This document shows, in pieces, positions 40,749 through 48,781 of a DNA stretch of 64,000 nt. Positions within the stretch are counted from its first letter, which is position 1, and every line of letters starts with the position of its first letter. The notes below the pieces were generated by a model. The model had not been told where the DNA came from. It saw nothing but the letters and a program-made list of their open reading frames with translations, and made no database searches. The position numbers and the translations under genes were made by a program. The stretch comes from Bryobacteraceae bacterium (GTDB lineage Bacteria > Acidobacteriota > Terriglobia > Bryobacterales > Bryobacteraceae): positions 112,117 through 176,116 of the forward strand of contig JAIEMJ010000005.1 in the NCBI GenBank assembly GCA_019752335.1. Direction: 5' to 3'.

Positions 40749-42758
40749 GTGAACATTCGATCTATACCGCTCCTTTGCCTTTTGAGTCTACCCGCCCTCG
40801 CCCAGAGCACCGCGCCCAGCGTCCGCATCTTGCTTCCGGAACGCACCCGCCTGCTGCAAGGCCAGTTGGTCGATCTCGTCCTGGAGGTCCGTAATGTGAC
40901 GACGGCGGCCAACCTGCGAGTCACCGCTGGCACCGTCGACCTCACCCCGAACTTCGGCAGACCCGTAGTCACCGCACTAGACTGCGACACGGCCCCCGAT
41001 GTCGTCATCCGCGCGGATCTGCAGTCCTTCAATGTCCCGGGAGACATTGAACTGAACGTTTCCCTCACCGCCGACGGCACCGCCATCTCCGACAAGCGCA
41101 CAGTCACCGTACGCGAGTTCAGCGCCGCCACGCTACAACGTCGTAATTTGATTCTCTTTATTGGAGACGCCATGGGCACTGCTTATCGTGACGCGGCGCG
41201 GCTGGTTTCGCGCTCCATCGTGGACGACCAGGGTAAGAATTCCTTCCGCGACGGCTTCTTTGACGACTTACTCGAAATGGACAAAATGCCAGTTTCCGGC
41301 ATGTCCATGACCTACGGCACCGATTCTATCGTGCCGGATTCCGCCAATACCGGCACCGCCTGGGCCACCGGCAACAAGAGCTTCCTCAATGCCGTAAACA
41401 CCTTCGTCGATGGCAACGATTGCCGCTGGCGCTTTACCGGGCTCACCAATGCCACCACGTTACCCGCCATTCTCGACAATCCTCGCGTGGAAAATCTGTG
41501 GCAGTATCTCAAGCGTCGTTTTCAGTACAAGACTGGCATCGTCAGTACCGCTTCCATCACTGACGCAACCCCGGCTGTGCAAGGCGCCTATGTCGGCTTC
41601 CGTCAGGCCCGGCTCGAAATCGCTCGCCAGTTTGTGGAAAACCCTATGTTAGGTGGCCGCCCTGCCTTTGATGTGATGCTGGGGGGCGGCGCCGATCCCT
41701 TCACCGCTGCCGGTCGCACGGACCGGCGCAACCTCATCGGCGAACTGCAAGCCCAGGGTTACCGTTATGTCACCACCGCGACAGGCTTGCGCTCCATCTC
41801 CGGAGGTACCCCCCTCCTCGGCCTTTTCAAGAGCGGCACCTCTCCGGCGCCAGCGGCCAATGGAATCGCTACGGCCACCGACGCGAATATGGATGTCGCC
41901 TACGACAAACTGGGCCTCACGCGCCCTGCCTCGGAGCCCGTCGCGAATCTGGGCGCCTTCACCGATCAGCCGATGCTAGAGTTGATGACCCAGAAGGCCA
42001 TCGAAGTGCTTTCCACCAGCTTCGGCGGCACGCCGTTTATCCTGATGGTGGAAGCCGCCTCTATCGATAAGCAATCTCACCCGAACAACGCCGCGGGAAC
42101 GATCTGGGACACCATCGAGCTGGATAAGTCAGTCGGCGTGGCCCGGGCTTGGGCGGCGAAACGATTTACGAAAGATACCCTGATTGTGGTTACCGCGGAT
42201 CACGATCAGTCCATGCACATTATTGGCGTGAGTAACTCGCCGGACACCGAATACTTCAACCGGTCGAAAAGCGACAAAGTTACCTTCAAGACGGGCGCGG
42301 GCGACCAGGACTTTACGGTGTATGGCGACGCCGCCTCCAACGCGCGCGCGGGTCTGCCCTTTATCAACAGCAGCACCACGTCCTCCAACAACGGCGGCGC
42401 CACCGGTATGCCCTTGAGCTACGCTCCGCGAAACGTGGCCGCCGACCCGGCCAGCAGCACTTACTCCACTTACTTCGGCTCCCCCGCTTACCGCCTCGAT
42501 GCCCGCACCGGCTACCCGGTCAACGCCGGTGCCGGACTCCGTCGCTTGGCGGTCGGCTTCCGTACCGGTGACCACACCGGCTCCAGCGTACCGGTCACGG
42601 CCGAAGGCCCCGGCGCCTTCCTCTTCAACGGCTACATGGACCAAACCGATATCTTCTTCAAGATGGCCGCCGCCTTGAGTGTGGACACCAGCGATATCGA
42701 CAAAATGCTGGACCTGATGGTGAGCGGCACGAAGTATCCGAAATCGATCGGGAAATAG
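40749..42758 (+). CDS. Secreted alkaline phosphatase
   Basis: 669 residues from a GTG with GGAGCG just upstream. Signal peptide MNIRSIPLLCLLSLPALAQS, then an Ig-like N-terminal region of about 110 residues (VRILLPERTRLLQGQLVDLV, LEVRNVTTAANLRVTAGTVD). The phosphatase core follows: LILFIGDAMGTAYRDAAR, nucleophile serine in PDSANTGTAWATGNKSF, TGIVSTASITDATPAVQGAY, DVMLGGGADPFTAAGRTDRR, MVEAASIDKQSHPNNAAGT, VVTADHDQSMHIIG and FRTGDHTGSSVPVTAEG, which are the metal-binding stretches. Releases phosphate from organic phosphate esters outside the cytoplasm. A strong terminator hairpin follows inside the next frame. Confidence 0.93.
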   Translation: MNIRSIPLLCLLSLPALAQSTAPSVRILLPERTRLLQGQLVDLVLEVRNVTTAANLRVTAGTVDLTPNFGRPVVTALDCDTAPDVVIRADLQSFNVPGDIELNVSLTADGTAISDKRTVTVREFSAATLQRRNLILFIGDAMGTAYRDAARLVSRSIVDDQGKNSFRDGFFDDLLEMDKMPVSGMSMTYGTDSIVPDSANTGTAWATGNKSFLNAVNTFVDGNDCRWRFTGLTNATTLPAILDNPRVENLWQYLKRRFQYKTGIVSTASITDATPAVQGAYVGFRQARLEIARQFVENPMLGGRPAFDVMLGGGADPFTAAGRTDRRNLIGELQAQGYRYVTTATGLRSISGGTPLLGLFKSGTSPAPAANGIATATDANMDVAYDKLGLTRPASEPVANLGAFTDQPMLELMTQKAIEVLSTSFGGTPFILMVEAASIDKQSHPNNAAGTIWDTIELDKSVGVARAWAAKRFTKDTLIVVTADHDQSMHIIGVSNSPDTEYFNRSKSDKVTFKTGAGDQDFTVYGDAASNARAGLPFINSSTTSSNNGGATGMPLSYAPRNVAADPASSTYSTYFGSPAYRLDARTGYPVNAGAGLRRLAVGFRTGDHTGSSVPVTAEGPGAFLFNGYMDQTDIFFKMAAALSVDTSDIDKMLDLMVSGTKYPKSIGK

Positions 42759-42759
42759 G

Positions 42760-43278
42760 ATGTCGACCTCCCATCTCCTTTGCGCGGTGTGGCTTCTCGC
42801 CACACCGCCTTTTTTTCACGGCGCCACGGCTGATACGCGACACGAGCTACTGCGCTTTACTTTAGACGAAACCACCACCGAGGTAGCCACCCGACTCGGC
42901 CCTCCCTCCCATTCCGCCGACGCCGGTCCGGCTAACTTCTCCTGGTTTCTACAGTTGGACGTGGCGGATCACCACGACCAGAGCCACGTATTGCTTTTTC
43001 GCAAGTCTGATCGCAAGCTAGTCAGCATCACGCGCAACTATCGCGAACCGGTGCAAGTCGATAGCCTGTTTCCGTTAGCAGCGAGCCATACTTACTACTT
43101 CCGGGCTGACAATCAGCCGCCCTGGCCCGTCCGCGTGCGGCTCATCGGCAAGGACCGGCTCCTAATCGCCATGGGCGTAGCTACGGCGGGACAACGCACT
43201 GACCAGTTGCTGCTGATCCGGCGGAGTGCCCTGCCCGGCTATCTGCCCTGGCTAGCTGACCAGATGGCCAAGAAGTAG
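42760..43278 (+). CDS. Small secreted protein of unknown function
   Basis: 172 residues starting at ATG 42760 (one base after the phosphatase stop) with GGAAATAGG upstream. Signal-like N-terminus (SHLLCAVWLLATPPFFHGAT). The next stretch HELLRFTLDETTTEVATRLG followed by PPSHS resembles the helix-turn pattern of small BamE/SmpA-like or DUF-type lipoproteins, but the rest (FLQLDVADHHDQSHVLLFRK, PLAASHTYYFRADNQPPWPV) is not recognised. An intrinsic terminator hairpin lies over codons 9-19, so the start choice is doubtful. Its 3' end overlaps the convergent HD gene by 27 bp. Confidence 0.6.
   Translation: MSTSHLLCAVWLLATPPFFHGATADTRHELLRFTLDETTTEVATRLGPPSHSADAGPANFSWFLQLDVADHHDQSHVLLFRKSDRKLVSITRNYREPVQVDSLFPLAASHTYYFRADNQPPWPVRVRLIGKDRLLIAMGVATAGQRTDQLLLIRRSALPGYLPWLADQMAKK
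42784..42816 (+). terminator. Intrinsic terminator after the phosphatase gene, inside the next reading frame
   Basis: GCGGTGTGGC (42784-42793), loop TTCTC, GCCACACCGC (42799-42808) and seven T residues at 42810-42816. The 10 bp perfect GC-rich stem makes this a textbook terminator of the phosphatase transcript. It lies within the first 20 codons of the 172-residue frame. Confidence 0.85.
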
Positions 43279-43785
43279 ACGGGTTTCTTCGTACCGGAGC
43301 ACAAGGTACGCGTTCGGAGCGGGTAAACGCGACACAACACGATGCGCCCAGGTCACGTATTCCTGTACGCGCGCGCCGTTCCACCCGTGGGGCGGCGACT
43401 TAACCATTGATCGCAAGTTACTAATCTTATCCGCGAACTTAATCGCCGCCGTCTCCGGGCTGGCTATAGCGGCGTGCTCTACCTGCCGCTCTTTACGAGC
43501 GTGCCGGGGCAAATGCTTTTCGTCGGTGACGGAAAGTACTAAGTCGGCAATCGCCACGCCGAATTCAGTATGGAGCATCTCGTAAGTCACTTCGACGTCC
43601 TCAATCGTGTCGTGCAAGTAACCAGCCGCAACCACGAACGCAGGCAAGCCGGCGCTCGCTAGTAGCTCCGCAACTTCGGCGAGATGGTTAATGTAGGGAG
43701 TCGCCTCAATATTCTTGCGACGGTGCTCCGCGTGGGCTTGCGCGGCGTAGTGCGCGGCCTTCGTGACTAAGTGGAGGTCAGTCAT
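43252..43785 (-). CDS. HD-domain protein, Mesh1-like small alarmone hydrolase
   Basis: 177 residues from ATG 43785 (a start at 43797 adds four residues). It has the order of the SpoT/Mesh1-type hydrolase domain: HYAAQAHAEHRRKNIEATPY, YINHLAEVAELL with His34, VAAGYLHDTIEDVEVT with H58-D59, and AAIKFADKISNLRSM with D119. No synthetase, TGS or ACT domains are present, so it is a stand-alone hydrolase of (p)ppGpp or a related nucleotide. Its start overlaps the end of the GH31 gene by 8 bp and its 3' end overlaps the convergent small secreted protein gene. Confidence 0.85.
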   Translation of the reverse strand: MTDLHLVTKAAHYAAQAHAEHRRKNIEATPYINHLAEVAELLASAGLPAFVVAAGYLHDTIEDVEVTYEMLHTEFGVAIADLVLSVTDEKHLPRHARKERQVEHAAIASPETAAIKFADKISNLRSMVKSPPHGWNGARVQEYVTWAHRVVSRLPAPNAYLVLRYEETRLLLGHLVS

Positions 43786-45214
43786 GCAGCGGCCCATCCG
43801 CGAAACGCAGATTGACGATTACATCGCTGCCCGCGGCGGCGTGATGCCGGACATGCAGATTCTTCAGCGCCTCGTCGTAGCGCCAAGTCACCTTCGCCTC
43901 GCTCTCGACACTCACCGGTTTGCTCACATGATGCACGATCCACTCATAGTCCCGGCTAACTTTCGTCTCGGACTCCAGACGCAAATACTCGCCCGCCGGC
44001 GAGGCATGTAACTGCGTCCACTGCGATAAGTCACTCTCGTAAATGAAAAACTCCCCGCCGAGCTTGGGAAAATAATGCGCCTCGTAGTATCCGTCACGCG
44101 CGAAGGGCACTAACGCGCCGTTCTTGGCAAATACTGGCAGGCCAGGGCCTTTCACTGAATGCGACTGCTTCCCAGAATAAGTCTGATTCGTGCGCAAGTC
44201 CGTCCAGATACCCATCGGGAACCGGACGTCGCGTTCTACGACGGGTGCGATCAGCAGCTCGTCACCGAGCATAAATACATCCGCGTTAGCGCCGGCGGCC
44301 AGATCTCCGGGATATTGCAAAGGAATGGGCCGCAGGACGGGATAGCCGCGGTCCTTCACTTCCTGCAAGTAAGTGACCAAGTAAGGCTCAAGTGACCGGC
44401 GCAATGGTGTATCTTCGCCCACCATGACGGGCATGTAGTCGCACCAGGCTTCGCGCTTCGTCCGGCAGTCGACGGCTGGCACGGTAACTCCTGCCAAGCT
44501 CGCATGCAGAATCGCCGGCAGCGACAACGGCACCGGCTTCGCATAAGGCGGCCGCGCTAGGGGACTCAAAGCGCGCGCGTGTTGCGCCGCCAGGAACCAA
44601 CGCTGGGGCACAATATCCGTGTGTCGCTCGTAGATATCCTTCAAGCGCGGCCCCAGATAGAAGACATACTCCACCAGATCGGGCGCTCCCCCCTTCACGC
44701 GAAAGCCCTGGGTGAGGTCGAAGAGATAAGGGCCGCCGGCGAAGAAGACTCCGTAGCCGCGGCTCGACACGGCCAATGCGGCGGAAGCCTCGGTCTTCGT
44801 GCCGCGCGCATCCAGCGACAGAGCCTCGCGCGCCCCGATGCCATAGATGCGCTCTTCGGGCAGCAGAGCGCGGTCCACGGCGCCTGCGGTCAGCGTCTCC
44901 CAGTTCGTCAGCCACACTCCGCGGCTGCTATCCTGCACGCGCAAGCGGAACTCCGCCGGGTCCACCTCAATCGTCAAGCTCACGCTCTTCAGCAACAGGT
45001 GCGGCTCGCGCTCCAGCACCGTATACTTCACTTCTCCGCTGATTGCCGGCGAAGGCGTGAGCGGCGCGCCAAAGCGCCGAGCGACGCGGAAGCTCTTATC
45101 GCTGATCCACTCGATCTCCGCGCCACCGTCAGCGCGCGCGAAGCGTACCGTGTTGCCCTCGCGGGTTTGGGCCCAAAGCCCACCAGCCAAGCAGCAAAGG
45201 GCCAGCCACCTCAT
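43778..45214 (-). CDS. Secreted GH31-like protein lacking the catalytic core
   Basis: 478 residues from ATG 45214 (MRWLALCCLAGGLWAQTREG, a signal peptide). The ATG overlaps the stop of the upstream M24 gene. Residues 20-170 resemble the N-terminal mutarotase-like domain of GH31 alpha-glucosidases (LPEERIYGIGAREALSLDAR, VSSRGYGVFFAGGPYLFDLT). LGPRLKDIYERHTDI at 188-202 leads into the barrel, but only about 100 residues (203-300) follow instead of about 300. The conserved WxDMNE-type nucleophile strand and the later acid/base strand are not seen. SLPAILHASLAGVTVPAVDC and GYPVLRPIPLQYPGD, ADVFMLGDELLIAPVVERDV match the last part of the family barrel and the C-terminal sheet. Probably not a hydrolase. 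Confidence 0.82.
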   Translation of the reverse strand: MRWLALCCLAGGLWAQTREGNTVRFARADGGAEIEWISDKSFRVARRFGAPLTPSPAISGEVKYTVLEREPHLLLKSVSLTIEVDPAEFRLRVQDSSRGVWLTNWETLTAGAVDRALLPEERIYGIGAREALSLDARGTKTEASAALAVSSRGYGVFFAGGPYLFDLTQGFRVKGGAPDLVEYVFYLGPRLKDIYERHTDIVPQRWFLAAQHARALSPLARPPYAKPVPLSLPAILHASLAGVTVPAVDCRTKREAWCDYMPVMVGEDTPLRRSLEPYLVTYLQEVKDRGYPVLRPIPLQYPGDLAAGANADVFMLGDELLIAPVVERDVRFPMGIWTDLRTNQTYSGKQSHSVKGPGLPVFAKNGALVPFARDGYYEAHYFPKLGGEFFIYESDLSQWTQLHASPAGEYLRLESETKVSRDYEWIVHHVSKPVSVESEAKVTWRYDEALKNLHVRHHAAAGSDVIVNLRFADGPLHD

Positions 45215-46347
45215 CCCACGCGTACCAATTCCGTTTGCTCCTCGCCCGTCACTTGGCCGGCCAGCGGACCGACGTACACGTTCACCTCGGAGCGAATGCC
45301 GAACTCCGGCAGATAAATCCCCGGCTCCACGGAGAAGCAAGTTCCCGGAATCAGTGTGCGCGTATCGTGCGTCTCGAGATTGTCCATGTTGGCGCCGCTG
45401 CCGTGGACGTCCTCGCCGATGGAGTGGCCAGTGCGATGGAAGAAGTAGTCGCCGTAACCGGCTTCGCGGATGACGCCACGCGCGGCGTCATCGATCTGAT
45501 AGCCTTGCAGACCGGGCGCCGCCAGCGCGCTGGCTTGCCGGCGGGCTTCGGTAACCACCTGGAAGACGTTCTGCACGCGATCCGGCGGCACGGCGCCGTA
45601 ATAGCCCGTCCAGGTGACGTCGTAGTAGACGCTGCCCGGGTGATCGAGCTTGGCCCACAGGTCGATCAACACCACATCGCCCGGATTGATGATCGCCGTG
45701 CGCTCCGCGGTGGGCTCGTAGTGCGGATCGGAGGCGTTCGAGTTCACGGCGACGATCGGCCCGTGGTCGGTAACGAGATTCTCGCGCGCGAAGGCCTGCC
45801 GGATCCACTGCTGCACGGCGAACTCCGTCATCCCGGCGCGAATGCTCTTGAAAGCGGCGCGCCGAATGGCGTCGACGCGGCGTCCGGCTTCGAGGTGCCC
45901 GGCAAACTGCTGCTCGCTCCAACGCGCTTCGAATTGCTGCAAGAGGTCCGCGGACGTCACCACTTCGACGCCCAATGCCCTCACCTGTTCGAGCGTCCCG
46001 GCGTCGACCATCGAGATCGTGAGAATCGCGCAATGCGGCGAATACTGCATCGCCACCTTCTGGCAGCCGGCCAGCAGTTCGCGTAAGCCGTCGGTAAGCG
46101 TCTGCCAACCGGCGTAAACGTGCTTGCGCCCCGGCAGGGCATCGATCATCCCGCTTTCGATGGAGTGCACCAGCTTGCGCGGCTCGCCGTGCGCGGGCAC
46201 CAGGTAATACCAGCGACGGCTCGGCGTACGCGGCGGCGTGAAGCCGAGTACCCGGTAGCCGAGCGGGTCGCGCAGATGATGGTCGAAGAAGAGCCAGCCA
46301 TCCAGGCCGGCCTCACGCAGAGCTTCTTGAATTTCTGATACCCGCAT
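45211..46347 (-). CDS. M24-family metallopeptidase (Xaa-Pro aminopeptidase-like)
   Basis: 378 residues from ATG 46347, supported by GAGGTG seven bases upstream; a start at 46374 is also open. N-terminal creatinase-type domain (EALREAGLDGWLFFDHHLRD), then the pita-bread fold: FAVQQWIRQAFARENLVTDH, VVLIDLWAKLDHPGSVYYDV with the metal Asp residues, FFHRTGHSIGEDVHGSG with metal His, and CFSVEPGIYLPEFGIRSEVN with metal Glu residues. The family releases N-terminal residues next to proline, or acts on creatine-like substrates. Overlaps the Wzt-type ATPase gene by 35 bp and GH31 by 4 bp. Confidence 0.92.
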   Translation of the reverse strand: MRVSEIQEALREAGLDGWLFFDHHLRDPLGYRVLGFTPPRTPSRRWYYLVPAHGEPRKLVHSIESGMIDALPGRKHVYAGWQTLTDGLRELLAGCQKVAMQYSPHCAILTISMVDAGTLEQVRALGVEVVTSADLLQQFEARWSEQQFAGHLEAGRRVDAIRRAAFKSIRAGMTEFAVQQWIRQAFARENLVTDHGPIVAVNSNASDPHYEPTAERTAIINPGDVVLIDLWAKLDHPGSVYYDVTWTGYYGAVPPDRVQNVFQVVTEARRQASALAAPGLQGYQIDDAARGVIREAGYGDYFFHRTGHSIGEDVHGSGANMDNLETHDTRTLIPGTCFSVEPGIYLPEFGIRSEVNVYVGPLAGQVTGEEQTELVRVG

Positions 46348-47512
46348 GGGTAAGCACCTCAATCCTGGCAGCAAGGTCAGCCACGCCCGCCAAGTCTTTC
46401 GAATGGGTAATGCTAAAAGCTAACACGTCATCCAGCCAGTCCTGGCTGGCGCCGTTGGGATGCTGCGTGGCGACGGTGACGGTATACTCGCCGCGCGCCA
46501 ACGCCACGGCCAGGGCGAAGCGAACCACCACGGTCTCGCCAGCCTCCACCGGGCCCAGGCCAGTGCCTTCCACGCGCGTATTGGTGCCGTAGACGTCGAG
46601 CCCCTGGCGATTGCGAATCAGCAGTCCGCACACGGGCGCGGCTTGTGCGGTGTGAAACTGCACCGTGGCCTCGACAATCAGTTCGTCGCCGCTGGCCAGT
46701 TTGTCGCTGGGCAGCAGCCGGACGTTCGTGATGCGGCTCTCGCCGTCGCCATGGCCCGCGGACTCGAGGCTAGCGGGCACGGGCTCCACGTCGGCGGTGT
46801 GGACGTGCGCCACATAGCGATTGATGGCCTCGGCGGTGTCACCTGCGTATTCCATGCGGCCGTTCAGCAGGAAGATGGCGCGGTCAGCGAGGCGCTTCAC
46901 CAGGCCGAGGTCATGGGAGACGAACAGGGTGGTGACGCCCCGTTGTTTCAACTCGTCGAACTTACGCACGCAGCGATTGGCGAAGCGCGCGTCGCCCACG
47001 GCGAGGGCTTCATCCACAATCAGCACTTCGGGCTCCACGTGAATCGCCGTCGCGAAAGCGAGGCGGACGTACATGCCGGTGGAGTACTCCTTCACCGGGC
47101 GATCCAGAAACGCGCCGATCTCCGCAAAGGCCTCGATTTGCGGCAACACGCGGGAGATGGCGGGCCGCGAAAGGCCGAGCAACTCGGCGTTCAGAAAGAC
47201 ATTCTCCCGGCCGGTGAACTCCGGGTTGAAGCCGGCGCCGAGTTCGAGCAGCGCCGCGATGCGGCCTTGCACCCGAACCAAGCCGCGCGTGGGTGGCAGA
47301 ATGCCGGCGACGATCTGCAGCAGCGTACTCTTGCCGCAGCCATTGGGGCCCACCAGCGCCAGCATCTCGCCCGGAGCGACGTCGAAGCTGATGTCGCGCA
47401 GGGCGGCAAAGTCCGTGTGGCGGGTACCAGCGAACGGCAGCGACTCTACCAGCCGGTCCACGGGCCGGGCGTAGAGCGGGTAGACCTTGCTGAGATTGAG
47501 CACCGAAACCAT
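46313..47512 (-). CDS. Wzt-type polysaccharide ABC exporter ATP-binding protein
   Basis: 399 residues. ATPase domain: LVGPNGCGKSTLLQIVAGIL with Walker A at 55-63, LLELGAGFNPEFTGRENVFL, signature YSTGMYVRLAFATAI and VLIVDEALAVGDARFANRCV. A C-terminal Wzt-like carbohydrate-binding domain spans about 255-375 (ITNVRLLPSDKLASGDELIV, LLIRNRQGLDVYGTNTRVEG, GEYTVTVATQHPNGASQDWL). Such proteins power export of O antigen or similar polymers and their C-terminal domain recognises the polymer end. The partner permease (Wzm) is not in the window. Lies between lysA and the M24 gene. Confidence 0.92.
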   Translation of the reverse strand: MVSVLNLSKVYPLYARPVDRLVESLPFAGTRHTDFAALRDISFDVAPGEMLALVGPNGCGKSTLLQIVAGILPPTRGLVRVQGRIAALLELGAGFNPEFTGRENVFLNAELLGLSRPAISRVLPQIEAFAEIGAFLDRPVKEYSTGMYVRLAFATAIHVEPEVLIVDEALAVGDARFANRCVRKFDELKQRGVTTLFVSHDLGLVKRLADRAIFLLNGRMEYAGDTAEAINRYVAHVHTADVEPVPASLESAGHGDGESRITNVRLLPSDKLASGDELIVEATVQFHTAQAAPVCGLLIRNRQGLDVYGTNTRVEGTGLGPVEAGETVVVRFALAVALARGEYTVTVATQHPNGASQDWLDDVLAFSITHSKDLAGVADLAARIEVLTHAGIRNSRSSA

Positions 47513-47529
47513 CGCGTCTCTTTAGTGGA

Positions 47530-48777
47530 TCACAATGATTCCCCGCGGACCAGGTCCGCGTAAGTCTCGCGCTCCCGAATCACGCGCCAGGTGCCGTCTT
47601 CCACCAGCACCTCGGGCACCCGAGGGCGCGAGTTGTAGTTCGAGGAGAGGACCATGCCGTAGGCGCCGGCGGTGAGCAGGGCGGCCAGATCGCCAGAGTC
47701 CAGCGGCGTCAGGCGGCGATCCTTGGCGAAGAAGTCGCCGGACTCGCACACCGGGCCCACGACATCCACGGGCTCGCGCTCTTCCCAGCTCTCGCGGAGC
47801 GGCAGAATTTCGTGATGCGCCCGGTAAAGCGACGGGCGAATGAGGTCGTTCATCGCGGCATCGACAATCACAAACTGCTTCTGTCCGTTCTGCTTACGAT
47901 ACAGCACTCGTGTCACCAGGGCGCCCGCTTCGGCGACAATGGAGCGGCCCGGCTCGGTCATCAGCGTGAGCCCCAAGCCAGCGGTGCGTTCGCAGACGCG
48001 CTGGATAAAGGCAGCCACCGGGGGCCGCTGCTCGTGGGCCTCATACGGAACGCCGAGCCCCCCGCCGATATCGAGATGGCTGACGGTGAACCCGGCGCCG
48101 CGCAGCCGGCCGATCAGCGCCAGCATCTTGCCCAGCGCTTCTTCGAGCGGTCCCGCGTCGAGCAACTGCGAGCCGATATGGCTACTCACCCCGATCAGCG
48201 ATAGGCCGGGCAAGCCGGCGCCGTGCGCGTAGACTTGCTCCACCTCGGCGATGCCGATGCCGAATTTGTTCTCGCTCAGGCCGGTGGAGATGTAGGGATG
48301 CGTCACGGCGTCGACGTCGGGGTTGACGCGCAGCGCCACGCGGGCCGTGTGGCCCAGGCGCGCCGCCACGGCACTTAGGCGAACCAATTCCGCCGGGCTC
48401 TCGCAGTTGAAGCTATGGATCCCGCTTTCGAGGCCATAGGCGAACTCCTCATCCGTCTTGCCGACGCCCGAGAAGACGACCTTCGCGGGATCGCCGCCAG
48501 CGGCCAGCACGCGGTAGAGTTCGCCGCCGGAGACCAGATCGAAGCCCGCGCCGGCGCGGGCCAGTAAGGCCAGCACGGCAAGGTTCGAGTTCGCCTTCAC
48601 CGCGAAGCACACCTGATGCGGATGCGCGCCGAAAGCCTCGTCGTACTCGCGATAGCGGCGCAGGATGGCGTCGCGCGAATATACGTAGCAGGGCGTGCCC
48701 ACGGCAGCGGCAATCGCCGCGAGGGGCACCTGGTCGCAGTACAGCTCGTTGTTTTGGTAGGCGTAGGGATTTCGCAA
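47530..48777 (-). CDS. lysA: Diaminopimelate decarboxylase
   Basis: 415 residues. Last step of lysine synthesis: meso-diaminopimelate to lysine with pyridoxal phosphate. TPCYVYSRDAILRRYREYDE, the PLP lysine K61 in VCFAVKANSNLAVL, IHSFNCESPAELVRLSAVAA, IGVSSHIGSQLLDAGPLEEA, LDIGGGLGVPY, MTEPGRSIVAEAGALVTRVL and the substrate-binding VGPVCESGDFFAKDR are all in place. Ends near SSNYNSRPRVPEVLVEDGTW. Normal length. 17 bp lie between it and the Wzt-type ATPase, and 4 bp between it and the phosphatase upstream. Confidence 0.96.
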   Translation of the reverse strand: MRNPYAYQNNELYCDQVPLAAIAAAVGTPCYVYSRDAILRRYREYDEAFGAHPHQVCFAVKANSNLAVLALLARAGAGFDLVSGGELYRVLAAGGDPAKVVFSGVGKTDEEFAYGLESGIHSFNCESPAELVRLSAVAARLGHTARVALRVNPDVDAVTHPYISTGLSENKFGIGIAEVEQVYAHGAGLPGLSLIGVSSHIGSQLLDAGPLEEALGKMLALIGRLRGAGFTVSHLDIGGGLGVPYEAHEQRPPVAAFIQRVCERTAGLGLTLMTEPGRSIVAEAGALVTRVLYRKQNGQKQFVIVDAAMNDLIRPSLYRAHHEILPLRESWEEREPVDVVGPVCESGDFFAKDRRLTPLDSGDLAALLTAGAYGMVLSSNYNSRPRVPEVLVEDGTWRVIRERETYADLVRGESL

Positions 48778-48781
48778 GCAG

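Noticed and set aside
46460..47563. 367-codon frame antisense to the Wzt-type ATPase
   Set aside because: Shadow of the ATPase; composition is not protein-like and there is no motif.
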